DNA of 64,000 nt, from NCBI GenBank assembly GCA_040881995.1, contig JBBECD010000105.1:1-64000 (forward strand). Direction: 5' to 3'. Source of the DNA: JAQCEJ01 sp040881995 (GTDB lineage: Bacteria; Planctomycetota; Planctomycetia; Planctomycetales; Planctomycetaceae). Positions 17,093 through 24,153 of this stretch are shown here, piece by piece. A program made the position numbers and the translations under genes. The notes under the pieces were generated by a model. The model did not search any database. It worked only from the letters and a program-made list of their open reading frames with translations, and was not told where the DNA came from. The stretch's first letter is position 1. Each line of letters begins with the position of its first letter.

Positions 17093-18181
17093 ATGAATGT
17101 CCGACCGCAATTATATTTGTTGCTGACGTTGCTCGCCGTGTTAACCGGTTGTGGCCGCGAACCGGCGGCCATCGACGCGCCGGTCCCCCATGCCGCCGCT
17201 GCCGATTCCGCGTCAGACGCGGCGGCCGGTGACATCAGAGCGAATCTCGGCGCCATGCCGGCGACAAAAGATCCGTTCCTATCGGAAGAACCGTCCGGCG
17301 ATGTCGAGACCGTTCCCGAATTTGAGGAATCGCCCGACGTATCGATCGATGAACAGACCACGATTTCACTCGATGAAGCCGATGACGCCGTCGCCGCGGA
17401 TATTCCCGACGTCGCTGTCTTGGCATCGGCTGAAGAAGCCGTCGAAGACGCGGAAGAAGTCATCGAAGAGAATGAGCCCGAAACCTCCGTCAAACCGCAG
17501 TATACACGCAGCAAAATTCACGACCCGAACGGCATCGGCAAGTTCTACATGGGCCGCGAAATCGCCCACGTGATGGGCTACGAGGGAGCCGCCTGGCTCG
17601 AGCGGACCGAACGTGAAGAGGAAGAGCGACTCACGCTGCTGATGAAAGCCCTCGACCTGCAACCGGGGCAAATCGTCGCCGACATCGGTGCCGGCAGCGG
17701 CGTGATCACCTTGCTGATGGCCGAGCGCGTCGGCCCCGAGGGGCAGATCATCGCGGTGGACGTGCAGCAGAAAATGCTCGATCTGCTCAAGCGAAAGCTC
17801 AAGCAATTCGGCATCAAGAATGTGAAGCTGGTCAAAGGAACGAAAAAATCGCCGAAGCTCGAACCGGAATCGATCGACCTGGCGATTATGGTCGACGTGT
17901 ATCACGAGTTCGAATTCCCCTACGAAATGCTGCTCGAAATCTCGAAAGCCCTCAAACCGGGCGGGGGGGTCGCCTTCGTCGAATACCGGCTCGAAGATCC
18001 GACCGTCCCGATTAAACTCGTCCATAAAATGTCGGTCGACCAAGTCAAACTTGAAGCCGAGCAACCGGAATTCGGTCTCGAGTACCGCGAAACCATCAAC
18101 ATCCTGCCGCGGCAGCACATCGTGATGTTTGAGAAGAGTGAAGGGTCGAGGGACGAGAGTCCAGAGCCAGAGGAAAACTAG
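17093..18181 (+). CDS. Lipoprotein with SAM-methyltransferase domain
   Basis: The 362-residue protein opens with a lipoprotein signal (LYLLLTLLAVLTGC, lipobox ending at about Cys20) preceded by GAGGAGC. An acidic linker rich in E, D, A and P runs to about residue 140. A class I methyltransferase domain follows: motif I VADIGAGSGVITLLMAE near 197, VDVQQK near 223 and AIMVDVYHEFEFPYEML near 264. S-adenosylmethionine is normally cytoplasmic, so an exported methyltransferase fold is odd. Either the lipobox is used and the domain serves another purpose, or it faces the cytoplasm. The last dozen residues (SRDESPEPEEN) are encoded by a dispersed repeat that also occurs outside genes. Confidence 0.75.
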   Translation: MNVRPQLYLLLTLLAVLTGCGREPAAIDAPVPHAAAADSASDAAAGDIRANLGAMPATKDPFLSEEPSGDVETVPEFEESPDVSIDEQTTISLDEADDAVAADIPDVAVLASAEEAVEDAEEVIEENEPETSVKPQYTRSKIHDPNGIGKFYMGREIAHVMGYEGAAWLERTEREEEERLTLLMKALDLQPGQIVADIGAGSGVITLLMAERVGPEGQIIAVDVQQKMLDLLKRKLKQFGIKNVKLVKGTKKSPKLEPESIDLAIMVDVYHEFEFPYEMLLEISKALKPGGGVAFVEYRLEDPTVPIKLVHKMSVDQVKLEAEQPEFGLEYRETINILPRQHIVMFEKSEGSRDESPEPEEN

Positions 18182-18697
18182 CTTTGCAAATGACGAATGT
18201 CGAAATCCGAATGTCGAATCAATGACGAACCCCGAATGACCAAATTAACGAACGATAATTGAAACATGGCGCGAGCTTTGCCCGCCCCCCAAAATTTTTA
18301 CAGACGAAACCAGAAGAGACTTGTCACGCAAAGGCGCGAAGGCGCAAAGTGAAGAGTTCGACTTGACGAGGGAATAGTTGTGGATTTCTTTGCGCCTTCG
18401 CGCCTTTGCGTGAAACCTGCCTTTCACTAGCGGCAGACGTCGGGCAGGGTCCGCAGATTTTCGTAGACGGACGCAGGTTAAAATCACGAATCGGTGTGAA
18501 GTGACAGACCGAAAGTGAGCATGCTCGCAACTCGCGAATTTAACTGATCTTAGCGCTTTCGGCATCAAACATTTTATGCGCCGTGCGCAAATTCTGACCA
18601 TTAGTATTACAGGATGACGTTCAAAGCGGCCATTCGTCATTTGGTCATTCGGATTTGATTCGACATTCGACATTAATACAATAAACAGGAACAGGGA
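18182..18697. repeat. Composite repeat region without a gene
   Basis: This 516-base gap holds nested repeats. Outer arms of the AATGACGAATGTCGAA family lie at about 18186-18250 and, inverted, at about 18630-18678. Inside are a perfect 26-bp inverted repeat at 18324-18413 and the longer copy of the dispersed element found at 31-106. No convincing coding frame is present. The promoter of the lyase gene must lie in or beyond the right arm. Confidence 0.8.
18324..18413. repeat. Perfect 26-bp inverted repeat
   Basis: The arms at 18324-18349 and 18388-18413 are exact reverse complements, centred on AAGGCGCGAAGGCGCAAAG and its complement, with a 38-base spacer. The right arm continues into the block shared with positions 33-55. 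The symmetry suggests a mobile or once-mobile palindromic element, or a strong RNA hairpin. Confidence 0.9.
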
Positions 18698-19627
18698 ATG
18701 GCCACCGAAAAAAAACTCTCCGGCGTTGTGCCGATTATTCCTACTCCGTTTCGGGAAGATGAATCGATCGACTTCGACGCCCTCGCGTCGAGCATCGAAT
18801 TCGCCGCCAAGTGCGGGCTGTCGGCCTGTTGTCTGCCGGCGTTCGGCAGCGAGTTTTACAAGATGCTCGAATCCGAGCGGAAGCAAGTCATCGAGACGGC
18901 GATCAAAGCCGCTAACGGGAACATTGCGGTCGTCGCGCAGTCCAATCATCCGTCGGCGAAAAACGCCGCGGCGCTCGCGCAAATGCACACCGACATGGGG
19001 GCCGATCTCATTTCGTTCGCCATGCCGAGGCAGTTCGCGCTGACGCAACCCGATCAGCTCGATTATGCAAAGCAGATCTGCCGGGCGACGACGCTGCCGG
19101 TGCTGATTCAGGATTTCAATCCCGGGGGACCGACCGTCGGCGGCGACTTCGCGCGTCAACTCGCCGATGAATGTCCGAATTTCCGCTATCTCAAGCTCGA
19201 AGAGCCGTTGATGTCGGTGAAGGTGGAATCGATTCGCCAGGCGACCGGCGACCGCATCGGCGTGCTCGAAGGGTGGGGGGGCATGTATCTGCTCGACCTG
19301 ATTCCCAGCGGCATCTGCGGCCTGATGCCGGTTCTCGGGTACGCCGACGTCTTGCAAAAAGTCTGGACGCTCGGCAAAGCGGGCGACTTCGAAAATGCGA
19401 TGAATCTGTTTCAGTACGTGCTGCCGCAAACGGTGTTCGCGCTGCAGAACATGGAACTGCTGCACACGCTCGAAAAGAAGCTGCTGGCGAGCCGGGGGAT
19501 CATCCCCGAATCGAGCACGTTCGTCCGCAAACCGACCTGGACTCCCGACGCCCATACGCTGGAACACGGCCTGAAAGTTAACGAGTGGTCGCTGCGAGCG
19601 GTGAAGATCTTGACGGAACTGCGGTGA
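18698..19627 (+). CDS. Dihydrodipicolinate synthase-superfamily (DapA/NAL) protein
   Basis: The 309-residue protein is a class I aldolase-type barrel. GVVPIIPTPFREDESIDFDAL opens the family, and the Schiff-base lysine is that of RYLKLEEPLMSVK near residue 165. The segment that normally carries the catalytic tyrosine (a P-x-YYN motif) reads SFAMPRQFALTQPD, with no tyrosine there. It is therefore probably not the lysine-pathway dihydrodipicolinate synthase but a lyase or aldolase of another specificity. The start ATG follows AACAGGGA. It stands alone between repeat blocks. Confidence 0.8.
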   Translation: MATEKKLSGVVPIIPTPFREDESIDFDALASSIEFAAKCGLSACCLPAFGSEFYKMLESERKQVIETAIKAANGNIAVVAQSNHPSAKNAAALAQMHTDMGADLISFAMPRQFALTQPDQLDYAKQICRATTLPVLIQDFNPGGPTVGGDFARQLADECPNFRYLKLEEPLMSVKVESIRQATGDRIGVLEGWGGMYLLDLIPSGICGLMPVLGYADVLQKVWTLGKAGDFENAMNLFQYVLPQTVFALQNMELLHTLEKKLLASRGIIPESSTFVRKPTWTPDAHTLEHGLKVNEWSLRAVKILTELR

Positions 19628-19639
19628 GCGGACTCAAAT

Positions 19640-19795
19640 CCTTCTCCCCCTGGGAGAAGGTGGCCGCAGGCCGGATGAGGGCGCCTTTGAAGAAAAGGAT
19701 GAAGGCGGAAGGATGAAGGATGAGTCAGAGGGGACGTTCATTGTCTTTTTCTGACTCATCCCTCATCCCTCATCCCTCATCCTTTGACTTACCCG
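19640..19795. repeat. Repeat block: CTCCC-GGGAG hairpin and GGATGAGTCAGA hairpin
   Basis: A CTTCTCCCCCTGGGAGAAGG hairpin at about 19641-19660 leads into GGTGGCCGCAGGCCGGATGAGG. A second hairpin follows, from GGATGAAGGATGAGTCAG near 19710 to CTGACTCATCCCTCATCC near 19752. The same two modules occur in mirror order at 22069-22250, on the far side of the symporter pair, so the DUF485-symporter genes are bracketed by matching repeats. Confidence 0.8.
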
Positions 19796-19871
19796 CTTGC
19801 CACCCATCACCGATCCGGTTATCTTCGGGTTTCGTCGTTTTTCGTCCTTTCCACTCGCGCAGGGTGTCGCC

Positions 19872-20114
19872 ATGCAACCGAGAAATGCCCGTATCGGCAT
19901 TGTGATGTTCGTGATCTACACGGCGTTTTTCGCCGGGTTTGTGTTCCTCAACGCTTTTTATCCGAAGCTGATGGAGATCACGCCCCTCGGCGGAATCAAC
20001 CTCGCCATCCTCTACGGCATGGCTCTTATTCTCGCGGCGTTCGTGATGGCGCTTGTGTATGGTTATCTCTGCCGCACCGACGAAACTCAATCTTCCCGTG
20101 AGACGCATTCATGA
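19872..20114 (+). CDS. DUF485-like small membrane protein
   Basis: The 80-residue protein from the ATG at 19872 has two hydrophobic helices (GIVMFVIYTAFFAGFVFLNAF and LAILYGMALILAAFVMALVYGYLC). This is the topology and position of DUF485 proteins, which sit next to acetate and other monocarboxylate symporters. Its stop overlaps the start of the symporter gene by four bases (ATGA), so translation is probably coupled. It likely assists or modulates the symporter in the inner membrane. A leader-like open stretch upstream of 19872 is repeat-derived and not counted. Confidence 0.85.
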   Translation: MQPRNARIGIVMFVIYTAFFAGFVFLNAFYPKLMEITPLGGINLAILYGMALILAAFVMALVYGYLCRTDETQSSRETHS

Positions 20115-22057
20115 ATTATCAGCCGTCGATGGTCGCCGTCGGCACGTTTATTGTGTTCGTGATGGTGACGATGGGACTCAGTTTTTATCTCGGGCGGACG
20201 ACGAAATCGTCGCAGGGCTACTTCGCCGCGCACGGGCAGATTCCGTGGTTCATCAACGGCATCGCATTCGCCGGGGACTATCTTTCGGCGGCGTCGTTTC
20301 TCGGGATCTGCGGGATGATCGCCTTTTACGGATACGACGGATTTCTGTATTCGATCGGTTATCTCGCGGGCTGGATCGTGGCGCTGTTCGTCGTCGCCGA
20401 GCCGCTCAAACGGCTGGGGAAATTCACGTTCGCCGATGCTCTCGATGCGCGGTTTCAATCGCGGGGGATCAAGCTGGCGGTCGGCATCAGCACGCTGGCG
20501 GTGAGCCTGTTTTATCTGATCCCGCAGATGGTCGGAGCCGGGGTGCTGATTCAGCCGTTGCTCGGGTTTCCGCACTGGGTCGGCGTCGTGCTCGTGGGAA
20601 CGACGGTGATTTACATTGTCGTGTCCGCCGGAATGGTCTCGACCACCTACGTGCAGTTCCTCAAAGGCTCGCTGCTGGTGTTTTTCAGCGCGATTCTCAC
20701 CGTGATGATCCTGATACGCGGCTTTTCGACCGAGGAATCGGCGGCGCACGTTTTTCAGCGTATCGGACCGTTTCCGCAAGAGAACTTGCAAACGGCGCTG
20801 GCTGAACACGAAGCCTTTCGTGCTTCAGAGATTCTTCCGCCCCCCGCCGGCTGGGGCGACGCGCCGTACATTCGCAGCCGCGACCCGTCGACCGGCGAAG
20901 TCACCACGTGGAAAATCATGCCCGCGGGAGGCGAAGCGGACGGACAAGTCGAATTGTACGAAGCCCAGACCAAAACCAAAACGCCAGACGGCAAGACGCT
21001 CGTCAACGGCCTGGTGCAGGGAACGAACGAAGGCGAAGCCGACTTGTACCCGGTCGGACATCTCAAATCGCTGCCCAGCGGCGTTGAACCCGGCGATCCC
21101 GTCGGACCGATCTCGTTCTTCAGCACGCTGCAAGAGAGCGAAATCGTGTTGTGGGGGAAGGAGTCGCTGAAGGATGAGCAGGAGGGCGAAGCGACCGTCT
21201 TTTTTCAAAAGATCACGCAGGGAAAAGACGTGCTGCGGCCGGGAACGCATCCGGCATTTGCGGGGATTCACAGCGACAATTTCATCGACAAACTCAACTT
21301 CCTCTCGCTGATGCTCGCGCTGTTTTGCGGAACGGCGTCGCTGCCGCACATTCTGATTCGCTATTACACCGTGAAGGACGAAGCCAGCGCTCGCAAGAGC
21401 ACGATCGTCGGCATCGGGGCGATTGGTTTCTTTTACATTTTGACGCTGTACATGGGACTGGGAGCCATGACCAGCGGTGCGCTCGACGTCACCAACGAAA
21501 ACATGTCGGCTCCGCTGCTGGCCCAGAGCATCAACGAATGGCTGTTCGCGATCATTTCCGCGATCGCGTTCACGACGGTGCTGGGGACGGTCAGCGGATT
21601 GATTCTCGCCTCGGCGGGGGCCGTCACGCACGACCTCGTCACGCATGTGATGCGAATCGAATTAACGGATCACGAAAAAGTGCGGCTCGCAAAATTCGCG
21701 TCGGTCGTCGTCGGGGCGATCGCCATCGCGCTGGGGATTCTCTTCGAAAAAATGAACGTCAGCTACCTCGTGGGCTGGGCCTTCAGCGTGGCGGCGTCGG
21801 CGAATCTGCCGTCGCTGGTGATGCTGCTCTTCTGGAAGGGGGTCACGCGGCAGGGAGTCATCACCGCCGTGGTCGTGGGAATGACCTCCTCGTTGGGATG
21901 GATTCTGTTGAGTGCCGACACGTTCAAGAACGTGTACGGTCTCCCGGCGGAAAAGGCACTTACGCCCTTCAGCCAGCCCGGCATCGTGACGATCCCGCTC
22001 GGGTTTTTGACGCTGATCGTCGTGTCGCTGCTGACGCAACCGCGCGGGCAGGAATGA
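20111..22057 (+). CDS. Sodium:solute symporter, acetate (ActP) type
   Basis: The 648-residue permease belongs to the SSS family. GYFAAHGQIPWFINGIAFAGDYLSAASFLG near residue 37 is the N-terminal signature of the acetate/pyruvate branch, and AFTTVLGTVSGLILASAGAVTHDL near 485 is its late core motif. It should import acetate or a related short acid with sodium or protons. Relative to typical members (about 550 residues) it has a hydrophilic insert of roughly 130 residues at about 215-390. The insert includes PAGGEADGQVELYEAQ and GLVQGTNEGEADLYPVGHL, two similar stretches that could be a duplicated soluble domain. It overlaps the DUF485 gene, and downstream lies a repeat block. Confidence 0.85.
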   Translation: MNYQPSMVAVGTFIVFVMVTMGLSFYLGRTTKSSQGYFAAHGQIPWFINGIAFAGDYLSAASFLGICGMIAFYGYDGFLYSIGYLAGWIVALFVVAEPLKRLGKFTFADALDARFQSRGIKLAVGISTLAVSLFYLIPQMVGAGVLIQPLLGFPHWVGVVLVGTTVIYIVVSAGMVSTTYVQFLKGSLLVFFSAILTVMILIRGFSTEESAAHVFQRIGPFPQENLQTALAEHEAFRASEILPPPAGWGDAPYIRSRDPSTGEVTTWKIMPAGGEADGQVELYEAQTKTKTPDGKTLVNGLVQGTNEGEADLYPVGHLKSLPSGVEPGDPVGPISFFSTLQESEIVLWGKESLKDEQEGEATVFFQKITQGKDVLRPGTHPAFAGIHSDNFIDKLNFLSLMLALFCGTASLPHILIRYYTVKDEASARKSTIVGIGAIGFFYILTLYMGLGAMTSGALDVTNENMSAPLLAQSINEWLFAIISAIAFTTVLGTVSGLILASAGAVTHDLVTHVMRIELTDHEKVRLAKFASVVVGAIAIALGILFEKMNVSYLVGWAFSVAASANLPSLVMLLFWKGVTRQGVITAVVVGMTSSLGWILLSADTFKNVYGLPAEKALTPFSQPGIVTIPLGFLTLIVVSLLTQPRGQE

Positions 22058-22259
22058 CGAATCCGGCTCTTGCTCCCTCTCCCTCTGGGAGAGGGTTGGG
22101 GTGAGGGTGCCTTTAAATCGAAGGATGAGGGATGAGTCAGAAGACGAACATCGCATTCTTTCTGACTCATCCCTCATCCTTCCGCCTTCATCCCTTTTCA
22201 AAGGCACCCTCATCCGGCCTGCGGCCACCTTCTCCCAAAGGGAGAAGGAATAAAGCCAC
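22058..22259. repeat. Repeat block after symporter gene
   Basis: The block holds a CCCTCTGGGAGAGGG hairpin at about 22070-22090, a GGATGAGTCAGAA hairpin at about 22116-22190, and an AAGGCACCCTCATCCGGCCTGCGGCCACC element with CTCCCAAAGGGAG near 22198-22245. It lies between convergent genes and probably includes their transcription ends. Confidence 0.8.
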
Positions 22260-22727
22260 CTACGGCAGCACAAACTGGTGCGCGTCGGGACGCACGGTCA
22301 GCACCGGGCAGGGGGCTTTGCGAACGACCTTTTCGGCGGTGCTTCCCATCAGAGCGTGAGCCAAGCCCGTTCGGCCGTGCGTGCCGATGACGATCAAGTC
22401 GATATTCGCCTCTTTCGCATAACGCACGATTTCGACGAACGGCGTCCCCAGTCTCACCTCGCGGATGATCTTCACCCCGTCGACGACGTCGCCGGGCAGA
22501 ATTTTCGCGAGCCCTTCTTTGGCCGCGTTCTGCATATCGCGGAGGTAATCGCCGGGGGGGAGGAAGTTCATTCCCGGTTCGGGGACCATCGCCAGCATGT
22601 CGACGGAGATATGCACGAGATGCAACTCTGCCCCGAATTTCTTGGCGAGATCAACCGCATAGATCTGGGCGGTATTGGCGTACTCGCTGAAATCGGTGGG
22701 TAACAGAATACGTTTGAGATCGATCAT
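22260..22727 (-). CDS. Universal stress protein, UspA family
   Basis: The 155-residue protein is placed at the ATG at 22727, which has AAGGAGCAGGCC immediately upstream; six more in-frame residues are possible. It has the UspA fold: KRILLPTDFSEYANTA at the start and the ATP-binding loop GTHGRTGLAHALMGSTAEKV near residue 120 (G-2x-G-9x-G-S/T), ending APCPVLTVRP. Such ATP-binding proteins respond to starvation and respiratory stress. A single domain of normal length. Confidence 0.9.
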   Translation of the reverse strand: MIDLKRILLPTDFSEYANTAQIYAVDLAKKFGAELHLVHISVDMLAMVPEPGMNFLPPGDYLRDMQNAAKEGLAKILPGDVVDGVKIIREVRLGTPFVEIVRYAKEANIDLIVIGTHGRTGLAHALMGSTAEKVVRKAPCPVLTVRPDAHQFVLP

Positions 22728-22745
22728 GGCCTGCTCCTTCAACAT

Positions 22746-23201
22746 GTCATACAGAATATTTCGAAGTCAACTCTTCAGGATTTCGACGCCTTGAATTCGC
22801 CGTCTCCGCTTCGTCCGCTCGACGAACCAACCGCTGATATCATCGTTCCCGCCGTGAGACCGATCACCTATTTCTATCTTATCCGTTTCACCGGTCGCAA
22901 GACCACACTGTCAATGGGGGATTTTTTGAGATTTCGGGACGCGGCGAGCGAGATGATTCTCTACGAGACGTTAAGAGGCTATCCGGAAAGTTGGCTCGGA
23001 CGCAATTCGTGGTATCGAGGCGGTGCAATGGGCACAACATCTCGTAGGACTGCCAACATTTCCGGATAGATTCTAACACCAGCGGTTGTGCTTGTTAAAA
23101 ATGGCTCACATTTCAGGGACAACGGTTACGCACAGACGTTATGTTAGGATTTCTAAGTCTCGGTAGACATTTCACCGGCGGGATCTTACCTTGAGCCGAT
23201 C
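22746..23201. other. Intergenic, no supported gene
   Basis: An open frame of 92 codons at 22791-23069 has no recognisable domain, an unlikely composition and no convincing ribosome-binding site, so it is not called. The divergent promoters of the universal stress protein and CPBP genes should lie here. No strong repeat was noticed. Confidence 0.5.
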
Positions 23202-23888
23202 ATGCAGACTCTGGAACGCTCTTTTTTTCTCAATATGGCGGCCGTTTTTGAAGGGGGGCTGTTGCTCGTCGCCCTGTTTCTGGGCTGGCTGATGGGCATC
23301 AATCCCATTCAATACCTGTACGCCGATGCCGAGGCGGTCGGCTGGGGACTCCTGGCGACGGTGCCGATGCTGATTCTATTCGCGATTTCATTTCGCTATC
23401 CGGTCGGTTCGATGCGGACGATCAAAAAGATTCTCATCGACACGCTCGGTGCACCCCTCGCCGCCTGCCGCTGGTACGACTTGTCGCTGCTCGGGATTCT
23501 CGCCGGTGTGACGGAAGAAGTCTTGTTTCGCGGCTTTTTGCAAATCTGGTTCGAACGAGGGGGATTGTGGACGGGATTGATTTGCGCGAATGTGATTTTC
23601 GGCCTGGCCCATTTCGTCACGCCTATGTACGCGGTGCTCGCCGGCTTGATGGGGCTGTATTTCAGTTGGATTTTCGCCTGGCAGGAGCCGCGGAATCTGC
23701 TGATTCCGATCACGACGCACGCCGTATACGATTTCATCGCTTTCTGGGCCGTCGCCGTGGAATACCGCCGGCAATTGCAAAAACGGCAGTCGGCGCTGCG
23801 TCGAGCGGCAACGGTTGAACCAGTCGGCGAGGAGGGGACGGATCATCCATCGTCCGATGCGGATGAGAATCGCGACGGGAACCAATAG
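23202..23888 (+). CDS. CPBP-family intramembrane metalloprotease
   Basis: The 228-residue membrane protein has the CPBP (CaaX protease/bacteriocin-processing) motifs. TEEVLFRGFLQIWFERGG near residue 107 carries the EE-x3-R motif, FGLAHFVTPMYAVLAGLMGLYFSW near 130 the first histidine, and THAVYDFIAFW near 172 the second. Several hydrophobic helices surround them. It would cleave membrane substrates or act in self-immunity; the substrate is unknown. The last 40 residues are hydrophilic and poorly structured. It is not obviously in an operon. Confidence 0.85.
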   Translation: MQTLERSFFLNMAAVFEGGLLLVALFLGWLMGINPIQYLYADAEAVGWGLLATVPMLILFAISFRYPVGSMRTIKKILIDTLGAPLAACRWYDLSLLGILAGVTEEVLFRGFLQIWFERGGLWTGLICANVIFGLAHFVTPMYAVLAGLMGLYFSWIFAWQEPRNLLIPITTHAVYDFIAFWAVAVEYRRQLQKRQSALRRAATVEPVGEEGTDHPSSDADENRDGNQ

Positions 23889-24153
23889 CTCGCGCGAATG
23901 CTGCAATCTCACCGCAATCAACCCAGCCTCCAAATTCGTCCAAAGCCTCATTATTCCCCTTAATCACACTTCGCTTGATCGTTTTCCCGTTTCCGCTTAG
24001 AATTCGCGATTCACGGGGCCGATACTACTAATCGATTGGAAGAAAATCTCACCGAATCAACTCACGGACGAGTTGCGCCGGTCGCCGTCTGTCGGCATGA
24101 CTCTCTCGGAGTGCTGACAAACCGCCGGCAGCGTGCAGGAGCAAGGACGTTCC

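Noticed and set aside
22791..23069. 92-codon hypothetical gene
   Set aside because: No homology signal, poor composition and no ribosome-binding site.
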